Positions 23,161 to 34,324 of a DNA stretch of 64,000 bases are shown here, piece by piece. Made by a program: the position numbers and the translations under genes. The notes beneath the pieces are model-generated. The model had not been told where the DNA came from. It ran no database searches and worked only from the letters and a program-made list of their open reading frames with translations. This DNA is from Hesseltinella vesiculosa (Eukaryota > Mucoromycota > Mucoromycetes > Mucorales > Cunninghamellaceae), in NCBI GenBank assembly GCA_002104935.1, contig MCGT01000039.1, positions 179,373-243,372 of the forward strand. The letters are read 5' to 3'. The first letter of the stretch is position 1. Each line of letters opens with the position of its first letter.

Positions 23161-23164
23161 TTAC

Positions 23165-23800
23165 CTTGAGTATCTCCGCAGACGTTCAGTTGTTCCAAAA
23201 GATCGCTTTTTATCAAATCCCTTTCTGCAATCAATTCATTGGCATTGGTGCTAGGGGAATGAAAATCTTGTCGACTAGTGATCTCTCCTTCAATCTCTTG
23301 GCCATTTGCTGTAACAACCGAATGCGAGATTCAACAGTTTCGCTGCTTCGAGATTTTCTTGCATAGCCTACAATATTGTATTTTTCCTTCTTTAGACCTT
23401 GAATAAACAGCTGATAGTGAGGAAGGTAAGCCAGCACCTTTTTTGCTATGTCATCTGAAAATCGGATCAACACATTACAATTTTTTCAAAGAAATATTCT
23501 TTACCAATATACTGCTCCTTTGCTTACCACGTAAATGATCAAGTATGGATCTTCAGGATGCATTGTTAATTCTTTGATTAATATTGAATTGGCTGTGGCA
23601 ACTTTCCGTCATTTCTTTCAAGTTCGATGGCTAAACACCACAAGCAAGTTTCCATGCTATAGGTAGCAAGGAGTGGGCGGATGATAAACCTTTGCTGGCT
23701 GACAGGTAGGTGGCGCAAGTTGTCGATCAAATCACGCAGGTGCTCAGCACCATTAGATTGCAATTGTAAGCGTGGGGGACGCCATGATGTGAAGTGAGAG
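23165..23800 (-). pseudogene. Relic of a serine-resolvase-like protein family
   Basis: The minus strand carries pieces in order: LPVSQQRFIIRPLLATYSME, then DPYLIIYVVSKG...GKEYFFEKI, then DDIAKKVLAYL, YNIVGYARKSRSSETVESRI, RLLQQMAKRLKERSLVDKIF and finally LLEQLNVCGDTQ before a splice donor. YARKS...SR...LL resembles the N terminus of serine recombinases (YARVS), as in IS607 TnpA. From memory, proteins with this whole layout are abundant in mucoromycete genomes. The frame changes at least twice (near 23500 and 23245), so it appears dead. The start codon was not located. It lies head-to-head with the Fanzor-type relic at 23935. Confidence 0.6.
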
Positions 23801-23934
23801 AAAGAGAATAAAAAAATGCTTGAGCGGGAAGTAAAAAATAGTCACGTCTTTTTCTTCTTCTTCTTGTTTCTCTTTCTTTCTTCATTGACGTGCTAGCCAT
23901 CATTCAGCTTTTCACCTTATCTTTACTCGTATTA

Positions 23935-25313
23935 TGGATGTACCACGGCCACCGCCCATCGGTGCAAACAAGCACTTGTTACAGCCATGGTTTTTAGTGC
24001 TTATCAACGTCCCAATCCCCACCCTGGAAGCGTTGACGAACAATGAAGCACGATTCGCTGAAGATCACCTTTTGACCCCTCAACAAACCATGATAGTGCT
24101 CACCGCGGTACGTAAGTATCGCCAAGGTAATCTCGCCTCCTCAAGAGAGGGAGAATAGATATATTCCTCACTTTTTTTTAAAAAAAATGGTCAGGGTAAT
24201 GTACCGCATGTGGATCACCTCACCATGCAACTAGTCGATCACGTCAATGTCCTTTCCATGTGCCCCCAGATCAGCGTAAGTGCATCTTCCTTTTGCACTT
24301 CTGGTACCCGTGCTGACTTTTCCGTCCTCTCTCTCTTTCTCTAATAGCAATCTTGGCGACAACCAGCACAGACAGAGAAACCTTGGCGGAGATAAGAAAC
24401 CTGCAACAACTAGGTGACTCTCAACGACAAGCTGCTGCAAGAAACCCACATCCACCTGAATTTTGCAACACTTGTGGCCTTCCAGGACACTTCAAATCCC
24501 ACCCTGCCTGTCCCATGCGAGCTATGAGCAAGCTGCAGTACATGTCGAGCCGATTACCTTAACGAAGAGTACACCCGCATTCGCGGTCTTGACAGCATCG
24601 TCCGAACGCCGTTTTGCCATCACCTCCTGGCAGCGATCAATGAAAAATCTGCTTACGTGCGCAGAACCATGGCGCGACTTCTGCTGTTTTTAGTGGACTA
24701 CGCCACGAACCATCCTAGCCAAGTCCCTCCGTGCCTCCTCCAACAAAATGGTCTCTATGTGATATCTCAGCTAACAAGAGGTCGCATGAATAAATTCCAA
24801 GAAGCCTTGGACGAACGGATTCCAGACACCGTCTTGGAACACTGGAAGGCATATGAGCAGTCCTTGCATCAGCTCGCCACGTACGACATGCCCGGCCATA
24901 CACAAGAATTGACCATGGCCTGCAAGCTGCAGGCATCTTGCAATCGTAACCACGTGACGGAAAACTTTGAATCTAGAATCAAGCAATATGTGAAGTTTCG
25001 ATATGCCGTTCAAGACCTGGTACGTAGAAACAAAAACGAGGCGGAGGTGGATGGAAGGTTGGGCAGGGACGATCTTCTAAACTCTACGACTTTATTCCAT
25101 TTGTAGCTTCCTCCCTCCCGGGTCCTGGCCGCCATAAAAGATCATGTTTATGAGTGCTTCGCCCTGGAAACACGGATTCAAACTCCCGTCCCCGATACTA
25201 TCCCCTTCATGTACAGGAACCAAATGGTGGTTATCTCAAATGAACTCTGGGCAATGAAACCAATTGATCTGCCTACGATTTCCCAGGAAACCCTTCGAGC
25301 CAATCCAGTTTAG
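23935..25313 (+). pseudogene. Diverged Fanzor-type N-terminal relic (no RuvC domain)
   Basis: The exons parallel the N-terminal half of the two Fanzor copies. PTLEALTNNEARFAEDHLLTPQQT matches their HIPEEDFRRALPD...MTTEQ region, and CNTCGLPGHFKSHPACPMRAMSK matches their CATCGQMGHC...CPFH knuckle. LLLFLVDYATNHPSQ, QQNGLYVISQL, and FESRIKQYVKFRYAVQDL match LQLFINHFALTHPSD, SQNGLLSISQL, and FEKKVKKFIRFSFAITDV. Frames do not join cleanly (a shift near 24545 and a phase conflict at the exon starting 24348). The frame ends at 25311-25313 soon after the third exon equivalent, without the split RuvC domain or zinc ribbon. It is best read as a truncated relic of an older Fanzor subfamily. A standalone N-terminal-domain gene is less likely. 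Confidence 0.65.
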
Positions 25314-26366
25314 CATTTGCCAATCCTTATCAGCATCTTATAGGTTTACGATCACTAAAATACCTCACCGATAAGAACGAGAGGGGCAAATGGTCGCGCT
25401 AGCGCCGTAAGCACGGCTGCCTAGGATCAACCGTTTGAACAGACCGACTTGCAAAATTGTAGTTGAACATCCCCAAGTCAAACCTGATGAAATCAACTAT
25501 AAGCCCTCCCCCTTTATTGACTAAGAAATTAATGCCTGTTCGGTTCTCTTTTTTTTTTTTTTTTGATGGAGAACGTTGATGTTCATTTTTCATTTAGCAT
25601 CCATCTTGACATACATAAACAAGGCATTCCAATAGCTGACAGCCTTCCACCGCCATATGCAGGTCCAAAGAGTAAAAAAAAGGCAACATGACCCTGCATG
25701 GTTGTCATTGAGATATTTGGCTGGGCCTCCCTTGGGAAAAGCATGAGCGTCGTCTCGCTTGTGTTTTTTGATCTTTCGGCTGGGAAGAACCTCCTTTTTT
25801 TTTTACGACTAGAAATTCAGAGCCATTGGCAGGGTTGTGTAACCGTCAAAATGAGGAGGTGGGTGACCAAGGATGATCAAGGAGGGAAAGAGGGGAAGCC
25901 TCCACAGGCTGGTAATTAAAAAAAAGGAGACAAGCCTCTGGGTCCTTTAATCATTCAAAAAAAAAAAGTTGTCATGCTGGAAAATGAAAAAGACATTCCT
26001 TTTCAGGAACCAAAGCGCATGAAAAGGATCTTACATTCTTCATGAATTTCATTAGTCCAGTGACAAAAAAAGTGAAAATGATGGACACGGAGGTTTTTTT
26101 CGTCAGGTCATCCTATTGTCTCTTGGTGAAGCGTTTAAAGTAGATCATAGCCAATCATGCATGACTTGGTCCCAAGGTCGTCAAAAAAAGCCATTTTTTT
26201 CCCTTGTTTCTCAGCTTCCATTTTCTTTTTCTTTTTTTTCATTCTCACTTGACAGTTCATTTTGCTTTGCTTGGCAACTCTTTTTTTTTTTTCATCGTTT
26301 GTCTCGATCGCTTCCTTTATCAGCCACTTAGAGAAAAAAATCCTGTAGCAACAGGGGAAAATAAAA
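25314..26366. other. 1.05 kb non-coding region
   Basis: The left part is the flank of the Fanzor-type relic; the right part is a T-rich promoter for the F-box/LRR gene. Stretches such as 25720-25870 (GGCTGGG, TTTTTTACGACTAGAAATTC) look repeat-derived, with some resemblance to the fold-back arms, but could not be aligned by eye. No gene or RNA was recognised. Confidence 0.35.
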
Positions 26367-27701
26367 ATGGACAGAATGAACACAAAAGAGCCACACCTGG
26401 CTGTCCAGTTACCAGAGATTGTCAGCCAGATAATATGGTTCCTTGCGCCTTACGATGAATCTGACCAAACGTCGTTGGCACCACAGCAACACATGCTGAA
26501 CCGGCAAGACCGGTCAGAGTTGTACGCTTCTCTCTTTGTCAGTCGGCTGTGGTTTGTGTGCACCGTTCATCACCTCTGGCGGCATGTTGTGTTTGAAGAT
26601 ACCCAGATTAATGGCCGGACCTTTCATCAATTTTCCCAGAGCATTCGAGAATCAAGCGCCGACAGTGCTGCCGATGGTCTCGGCCACCACCTTTCACCAT
26701 CGCTCTCCTCCACCATCTTGCCGTCCTTGTCTGTAGCGTCTTATCATCCGCCTGCTACCCATATCAACCAAAAAGGCATGCTGTCATCATCAGCACTGTC
26801 ACCTGATACCTGCCCTGTTGGTGCTACCGAATCACAGGGCCCACCTCGTCAAGTCGTCTCATTTTCGACACCGACCCATCAAACGTCACTGGTGAAGAAA
26901 AAAAAGCGACGAGGCTCAGCAGCCAGCAAGCCGCTGCACCCGCCTCGTTTTTCCACTGCTCTGTACCGACGCAGTTTGCGCTCGCTGACACTCAAACGCG
27001 TCAAAGACAAGGCTATCAACACTGACCTGGAAGCCATGGCCAAGGACTGCACTCGCCTGCAGCGGCTCGAGGTCTACATCTGTGATCATATCGATAACCA
27101 AACGTTGATGCCTTATTTCCATACCCACTGCCAACTGACGTACATCTCACTGGCTGGTTGCTCCCTGATCTCGGACGAGGCTGTCGTTGCCATGGCACAT
27201 CATGTGCCGGGCTTGGTTCATTTGGATTTGCGGGCCTGTGGTCAGGTGTCGGACGTTGGACTGGTGGCCGTGGCCAACCATTGCTCAAGATTGAAGCACC
27301 TGAATGTGGGTCGGATCCGAGAAAAAGAGCGCATCACCAATCTGTCCATCCTGCAGATTGCCCAACATACCCAAGTCTCTGTCCTGGGGCTGGCTGGATG
27401 CCACATTGATGACCAGGCCATGGTGCAGATCGCCAAGCACCGGGGATCTGCTCTGGAACGAGTGTCTGTCAACAATTGCCGCAAGCTCACCAACCAATCC
27501 ATCTACGCCCTGATCCGTCATTGTCCCAAGCTGACGGTGTTTGAAATGAAGGACTGCCATCGCATCAACGACTGGTATGTCGTGGAGATCATGCTGAATC
27601 GCCATGTCCTTCTCTCTCTCAGCGAGCGCCAACACAAAGAATGCCATGACTGGGCAGAACGACTTGGCAAAATCATGAAAGTTGTTGCCCCGATGAAGTA
27701 A
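26367..27701 (+). CDS. F-box/leucine-rich-repeat protein (AMN1/GRR1-like)
   Basis: Intronless 444-residue protein. The N terminus has an F-box-like segment (AVQLPEIVSQIIWFL...SLFVSRLWFVCTVHHLWRHV), the SKP1-binding module of SCF ubiquitin ligases. A Ser/Pro/His-rich linker with a basic patch (VKKKKRRG) leads into about eight cysteine-containing LRRs: LQRLEVYICDHI, LTYISLAGCSLISDEAV, LVHLDLRACGQVSDVGL, LKHLNVGRIREKERITN, VSVLGLAGCHIDDQAM, LERVSVNNCRKLTNQS and LTVFEMKDCHRIND. LRRs of this AMN1-like kind usually recognise substrates for ubiquitylation. The specific target is unknown. The start is ATG 26367 and the stop TAA at 27699-27701. The absence of introns is unusual among its neighbours. 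Confidence 0.87.
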   Translation: MDRMNTKEPHLAVQLPEIVSQIIWFLAPYDESDQTSLAPQQHMLNRQDRSELYASLFVSRLWFVCTVHHLWRHVVFEDTQINGRTFHQFSQSIRESSADSAADGLGHHLSPSLSSTILPSLSVASYHPPATHINQKGMLSSSALSPDTCPVGATESQGPPRQVVSFSTPTHQTSLVKKKKRRGSAASKPLHPPRFSTALYRRSLRSLTLKRVKDKAINTDLEAMAKDCTRLQRLEVYICDHIDNQTLMPYFHTHCQLTYISLAGCSLISDEAVVAMAHHVPGLVHLDLRACGQVSDVGLVAVANHCSRLKHLNVGRIREKERITNLSILQIAQHTQVSVLGLAGCHIDDQAMVQIAKHRGSALERVSVNNCRKLTNQSIYALIRHCPKLTVFEMKDCHRINDWYVVEIMLNRHVLLSLSERQHKECHDWAERLGKIMKVVAPMK

Positions 27702-27827
27702 TTACCCGCCAGAAGAACCCTGCTCCGTCCATCCTGTGGATGATCATCAGTTTTTTTTTAATTTTTTTTTTTTTGTTTCTTGGGCGTTGCCTAATTTCAA
27801 AGAACCACTATACATAAAAAAAACCAC

Positions 27828-28831
27828 CTAATCGCGCTTCAAAGGATAGAATTGCACTTCGACAGGAACATCCTTGCGGATGATGCAGATCTGGAGTTTG
27901 TCACCGGTATAGATATCACGTTCAGTGGCCGAGGTGAAGGCGTCCTTGACAATCCGCAGCACTTCTTCCAATTCCAAAGGTTCCTTGGAGGCATTTTCCA
28001 TGTTCTTTTTGTTGACCTTTGCAAAGAGAATGAGCACGATGGATTTTTTGTTTTTATTTTCTCTTACTTGATTGTCCAAAAAGGGTTGGATCAAAGCCGA
28101 AGCAGAGCCAGTAGCACGGGCAACTTCACGTTCGTAGGAGCCAATGGCATCGTAACAATAGACACCACCCTCACCTGAAAGGAGAGGAAAATATGAGTCG
28201 TCTGGGTCGATAAAAAAAGAACATGTGCGTTGTTGTTTTTACCCTTTTCGTCCACGCCACCTAACAAACAAAAGCTGTAGTAGGGGAAGAACCGTCGTTG
28301 ATATAATGTGATGGAGAGCATTTGGGCAATAGCATCGCAAGACATGTCCTTGTCGTGATTGAATTTGTACCACTGTGTTTGGTGAAGGGGAAAAAGAAAG
28401 GCAAGGTTCATGATCATTCTACAAAGGCAATGGGCAACATCTTACCTTTAAGCGTTGATCGAGGACCTTTTTCAGGGTCAAACCATCAGCATGGAAGCCG
28501 TTCATGGCGATCACTGAGCTGTCTGATAAAACATAAGCTTTTGGGGCGAAACGGGTGTTGATGCTATAGCCAGTGCTTTGTCGAGTATCGGCAGCCACTA
28601 CACAAAAGTCTTTGCCAGCAATAGCAACGCTAGTACTAAATAATGATAAAGTAAGCAATAAAAGGAAGGATGAAGACCATTAGCTGCCATTCGCTTTGTG
28701 TTTGTTGTTTTTTTTGTTGTCTGTTTTTTTTTATTTTTGTCAACTCACCCGCCATTGTCATCATAGGGTTCAAATCGATGTTCAATAGGTACATTGATAC
28801 CATCGTGTTGTGCTTCAGGGGCATATATCAT
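27828..28831 (-). CDS. PRE7: 20S proteasome subunit beta type 1 (beta-6)
   Basis: Non-catalytic beta ring subunit of the 20S proteasome. The first exon encodes a short N-terminal extension (MIYAPEAQHDGINVPIEHRF EPYDDNGG). The next begins at TSVAIAGKDFCVVAADTRQS, followed by GYSINTRFAPKAYVLSDSSV and MNGFHADGLTLKKVLDQRL. Later exons give MLSITLYQRRFFPYYSFCLLGG, then VYCYDAIGSYEREVARATGS, ALIQPFLDNQ, and the last LEEVLRIVKDAFTSATERDI followed by YTGD. All are diagnostic of beta-6 (PRE7/PSMB1). Introns are short. The start is ATG 28831 and the stop 27828-27830. Confidence 0.94.
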
Positions 28832-29052
28832 GTTGGTTAAAAAAAAAATAGTATCGGAAGACACAAAAGAAAAAAAGAAAAGGAAAAAAGTGACGCGTAC
28901 CGACAGTCGAAGAGTGACGAATTTTTTTGTGCACGGAGTTTGAATTCCGGGGACACCTCACCATGGCACAGGTCTTCCAACAAAAATATTTTTTTTATAG
29001 CGTATGATACAGTTTCTTTTTGGGAGGAGGGGGTTTTATGTGGGAAAATAAT

Positions 29053-30301
29053 CTATTGGCCGAAGGATTCACCCTTGGCAATGTTCTTCTTCAAGTCAAC
29101 AAGGCACTTTTGGACCAAGTCCTTTTCGTAGTCAGAGATTTCACCCAAACCGTGGATCTTTTCAACACCGTTGGGGCCGAGTTCGACGTTGGAGGAGAAG
29201 TATTCGATACCTTGGTCAGCATAGAGGTCAGACTTGACAAAGGAGGGTTCGATCACGCCCTTCTTGCCACCGACGGTAGCTTCCAAGACAGAGTTGGCGA
29301 AACGGGCACCGGCAAAGGCCATGGACAAAGTAGCGGAACCAGCACCATCCTTGGCCTGGACGACTTCGTCACCACCGAATTGGATACGGTGGGTCAAAGC
29401 ATCCAATTCTTCCTTGGTGAATTCGAAACCGGATTGGGACAAGAGAGGGACGATGGTGACACCAGAGTGACCACCGACAACGGTGATCTTGACATCCTTG
29501 GGGTCCTTGTTCTTGATTTCAGACACGAAGCGGGAAGCACGAACAACATCCAAGGTGGTGACACCATACAAACGCTTGGGGTCAAAGACACCAGCCTTCT
29601 TCAAGACTTCAGCAAAGATGGGGACAGTGGAGTTGACAGGGTTGGAGATGATCAAGATGTGGGCCTTGGGGCAGTGCCTAGGATAAAAGAGGAAAAATTA
29701 TAAGAATGTCGTTTTCTGCCTATCACATGCCATCCCGCCCAATTGTTTATTTTTTTTTCCTGTTCCGCACCATCCATCTTCATCCACTTACTTGGCAGCA
29801 GCTTGAGCGAGGGTTTGGACAATGGAGGCGTTGGTGTTGAACAAGTCATCACGGGTCATACCAGGCTTACGGGGGACACCGGCGGGGATGACAACAACGT
29901 GGGCGTCTTCAAGAGCAGCCTTCAAACCATCGTTGGCGGCAGTGTGACCAGTAACCTGTAACAACCCAAGTCAGTCTCGTGTTTTTTTTTCTTTTTTGGT
30001 TTCCTTCTCTTACCTTGGAGTTGGTGTTGATGTGGCTATGTCATAGGAAAATGAAAAGGTTGAGCGGCACTGTCCATGTCATCTCTTGTGATGTTTACCT
30101 CAAATCAGCGGCAACACCAGGGGTGTTGACGATATCATACAAAGCCAAGTGGGAAACGTGGGGGTTTTCCTTCAAGAGGAGAGACAGAGGTTGACCAATA
30201 CCACCGGCAGCACCGAGGACAGCAACCTTGGACAGGTTAGCAGCAGAGGTAGAGAAGGAACGCTTAGCAGCAAAGGAGGCAGCACGAGTAGCAGCAAACA
30301 T
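29053..30301 (-). CDS. MDH1: Malate dehydrogenase, mitochondrial
   Basis: NAD-dependent oxidation of malate to oxaloacetate in the TCA cycle. The N terminus ([20 protein letters not shown]) is Arg/Ser/Ala-rich without acidic residues, a convincing mitochondrial presequence. Then come [19 protein letters not shown] (NAD-binding loop), LALYDI, a 22-nt microexon (30014-30035) encoding [26 protein letters not shown], the NPVNSTVPI motif, [26 protein letters not shown] (catalytic His), [14 protein letters not shown] and [13 protein letters not shown]. Length and motifs are complete. The start is ATG 30301 and the stop 29053-29055. It lacks a C-terminal peroxisomal SKL. Codon use is clearly C-ending biased (AAC, TTC, AAG), as expected for a highly expressed gene. 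A Fanzor element begins about 170 bp upstream. Confidence 0.97.
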
Positions 30302-31002
30302 AATGTTTCGTTTTTGAAAAGAAAGAAGAAAAGAAAAGAAAAATAAAGCCAAAAGCTGGAGCCTTCTTACCGTCTGGCCTTCAATTTTTTTAACAATTTT
30401 GCCGACACCCATGCCACCTTGACAGTCACCCCCAAAAAATCACTCCCGCCCAATGATGATTATCAATGGAAAATTTGAGAAGAAAAAAACAGCGCAACCA
30501 ATCAAATAGCCAGCTGCATATGCGCTACTAAGCGCACTAACATGATCCGCTTGCAGAAAAGAATTTGTCGCATCTTTCTGCAAAGCATGTTATTTTTACC
30601 ACCTTGGATTTATAGACCAAGCATGGTAAGGCATAGGGAGAGGCATGCGTGAAATAGACAGAATGATATGGATAGTCGCAACTTCTCCAATCTGGAGCAT
30701 TTTTGTTTAACTGAGGATGACTCGGGCCCGAATTTTTTTTTTTCGTGGTTTGGTTTGCCAGGCAGTGCTAAGTTTTTATTTAAGAAACACAGCAAAATGA
30801 GCAATAGAGATAGACAAAGAGTGCTACCTTTATCATTGATGGTACGCTACTTCATTTTATATTTCAAAAAGAAAGGTACGTAGTAAAAAAAGGGCTAAGG
30901 ATGTGATTGGCGGTCATGCAACACGCGATTCTTTTTGTTTGTTTGTTTATCTAGGCTCTTCTATCTTTTTCTTTATTTCTGCTCATTTTCTATCTTTCCC
31001 TG

Positions 31003-34000
31003 ATGCAATCGCTTCTTCAATCCGTCTACGTAACTCTGTGCCACATCCCTGAAGAAGATTTCCGCCGGGCGTTGCCTGATCAGTTGGGCCAAGCTTGGAT
31101 GACCACGGAACAATTCTACACTGTTTGGTCACAAGCAAAAGTCTATCGCAAACGTAAGTCATCCATCACTTCCATCATGTCTTTTTCTTTACCCATCTTC
31201 GTAGGACGGGAAACTGGGCCCACGCCACAACGACGTGCCCAACAACAGGAACAAAACGATCGCGCCGAGGGGAGACGGCAGCGCCAAGAAGATGAGCGAA
31301 ATCCTGATGCTGTGGGACCGTGTGCCACATGCGGCCAAATGGGACACTGTTCGTCTGCCAGCCGCCTCTGTCCTTTCCATCGCACGAACAAGAAGGATTA
31401 TATCAACGAGATGATGCCAGGTGGTGAGCGCTACACCATAAAAAAAAGTTTTGAAGATGCCGTCCGGCAGCCTTTCAAGCTCGCTTTGAAGCGCAACATA
31501 GAATCGACCAGCGCCTGCAACAAGAACATCCTTTTCCGCCTCCAATTGTTTATCAACCATTTCGCTCTCACTCACCCGTCTGACTTTAAAAGCATCATGA
31601 TCAGCCAGAACGGTCTCCTGTCCATCTCGCAGCTCATCTATCCCCGCAACCCGCGGCGACCGGGGATCACCAACGCTCACATCCTGCGAAGCCTTCCTCC
31701 CACCTTTCTGCCTCACTGGAACCAGTTTGTCCGCGACCACCCAAACATCGTGTACAACCCCAACGACCACCACGGCATGGATCCGCTCGACAATGCAGCC
31801 CTACTCATTCCTGCTGATGACCGCAGCCTTCACTTCCATCACCCGCATAAATTCTATGGAGGTACTTTTGGGCCATGTTTGTCAACGCTTGCCACCACTT
31901 ACTCCAATTGCTTGGTGATCGACTTTGAGAAAAAGGTCAAGAAGTTTATTCGATTCTCCTTTGCCATCACGGATGTCCAAGTACCGGTAAGTTTTTTAAA
32001 AGGGCGGTACCAAAAAAGGGAATGTGTTCTGACTTTTTTTTGTCTCTTTCAGATCCCTCATATTGACCAGCAGGTGGATGACATCTACACAAACTTCGCA
32101 GAAAGACCCTCCCACCCTCAATCAGGGGTCACATCTGGATCGGCCACAAACAGTGACCCTGGCGTGTCTGCCGAAGAAGCGGTGATTGCCGATGTGAAGG
32201 CGAAAACACTGGCCTTGAAACCCCACTACGTTGGTAAATTGACATCAACAACTCTGTCCCGAAACCCCAGCAGTGCCTTGCTTGTCTACATCAACATCAA
32301 CAAGCACTACGAGCAATACAAGTGCCAGCCCAATGCCAACCCTAAAAAATGCCCGAAGCTTACCATCCTTCCTGAGCCTCACTTTGGACGCCGATTCATC
32401 CCCATCTTACCCGACACGATCAAATATCTAGCCGAATGCGATGCCATTGAAACAAACAACGACAACTCTGGTGTACCCGACGCCGCATTTATCCGTGCCT
32501 TGCCCATGTTTTTCAAGGTGTTCCACATGGAGAAGTTCGACTTTGGCAGGCCTGGGTACGGGAGGTAAGTTTCGCAGATACCAAAAAAAAAAAAAAAAAA
32601 TAACTTCCAACTTTTTTCTTCTTCTTCTCACCTAGTGTCCAGGACATGCTTGAGGGTATACTATACAACCGTCCACTGTTTGCTTGCCACATTTGGTGTG
32701 ATGGCGTTTCGTGCTGCTTTGAATTTATTCGTTTGCCAAGCACGCATCGCCCAACGATGAAGCTGCCCAGCCTGGACCACTGGGATACCGAACTGGTAGA
32801 ACGCTTCGACATGGTCGCCGTCGATCCAGGCCGCCGTGCCATCGTCACCGGAAGCTATGGCACACCTTATCCACTTTCTATGCTCCCTGAAACCCGGGAT
32901 GACGAAGACTCTGCAGGTGAAGGTGAACCCGATAACGATAATGACGAAGAACAAATGGCTATCGACACCCCATGTCCTATTCGTACTGCTCAGCCTGCAC
33001 ATCAACATCAGGTCTTTGACAACGCCACTGGCAGCAATGATATGGAACAAGGAAATCTCTCTATGCCTATGATTGACGATGCCGATCCTACCACCCCGAT
33101 CCCCCAGTCTCACCATCTGCCTTACCGAGTCATCAAGGTTTCTGCAAAGGAATACCGCTCGCAATGTGGAACGCAGCGACGAATCCAACAATTGGAACGG
33201 CGCAAGGTTTCCACAACATACTCCTTCCGAGGTCAGCAAATACCGTTCCATCAGATGGAAGCCGCCATCCCTTCCCACCAAACCACCAGCCCCACTGAAT
33301 ATGCCACACGAATCCAGTACCTGCTTGATCGTCTCCCGCTCTTTTTTGACTTTTATGGCCTCCAGCATTCCATCGACCGCTTCAATGCTCACAGAGGGCG
33401 TCAGCGGGGCGTGGCATACGTTGCCAGTGTTCTTGCTGGCCTGTCCAAGAAGTATGTCAAGTCCCAGCGCAATGTGCGCGGCCACCGTAAGCGTACCCAC
33501 CGCAATCGGCGCAAGCGTCAGAAGAAAGCTCGGAAGAAAAAGGCCTTCAAGATCAACAAGGCCAAGAAGGCGATGGTGGAACACCTTGCCGCGCTGGATG
33601 TTTCTATCGTGAAGACCGAAAATCTGTTAAAATGCTCTGCTGGCTCGATACTACCTGGGACGATGGATCTATGGGAAGCAACATTACATACCATGCGCAC
33701 CCAACGCGACCTCGACCGTGACCACCGCATTGATCTGATCAATGAAATGGAAGAAAAGAGGCAAGTTGTCGTAGTATTCAGGAGGTCCAGGTGGGCTTAT
33801 TTTTCCATTGTAGACCCGCACCGCAAATGAAGCCAAACACACGCATTCGTCACGGTGTGACAAAGTTTCCCAGCGAAAGAGTTCCATTAATACTCTTTGG
33901 TGATGGCCTCAAGGGCCGGAAGGTCGCCGCCCCGCTCAAAAAGCAACTTCCTGGCTCGTCTTCCCTGGTGTTTGACCAATTGGAAAACCGACAACGTCAG

Positions 34001-34324
34001 GGCAAGCTTGCTGTTATCTCACTGAATGAGTTCAAAACAAGCAAGGTGGGTGAAAAAAAAAAGGCATGGCAACCGCAACGAAGTGGCTCATTCTCTTTCT
34101 TTATGCAGCTCTGCTCTGTCTGCCATGGCCCAACCAAAAACCCAGTCATGAATGGGGGCAAGATTTATGGACTTATGCGCTGCAGCTCCTGTGCGGCCAT
34201 CTTTGACCGGGATGTCATGGCAGCTTGCAACATGATCTCCATTGGTCAACACTTTTTCCAACACAAGCAACGCCCCCTGGCCTTTTGCCCACGCCGACGC
34301 CCTCCAACCTCTCCTACCGCTTAG
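31003..34324 (+). CDS. Fanzor: predicted RNA-guided nuclease, eukaryotic TnpB homolog
   Basis: Six exons (31003-31153, 31205-31986, 32053-32564, 32636-33760, 33814-34045, 34109-34324) join in one frame to 1005 codons plus stop. The N-terminal half has a zinc knuckle (CATCGQMGHC...CPFH, about residues 105-125) and a conserved helical region. Around residue 545 is RuvC-I (MVAVDPGRRAIV, D545), then an acidic insert, a very basic segment (RNVRGHRKRTHRNRRKRQ and onward, likely nucleic-acid binding or nuclear targeting), LILFGDGLKG, RuvC-II (SLNEFKTSK, E929), a zinc ribbon (C936/C939, C959/C962) and RuvC-III (FDRDVMAACNM, D969). This split RuvC with inserted ribbon is the TnpB/Fanzor hallmark. The intron at 33761-33813 appears to use a GC donor (GAG/GCAAGT). 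Characterised Fanzors cut DNA guided by an RNA from the element's 3' end; activity here is inferred. Confidence 0.9.

Noticed and set aside
29020..29703. 227-codon plus-strand frame over malate dehydrogenase
   Set aside because: An antisense shadow caused by the strong codon bias of the mdh gene.
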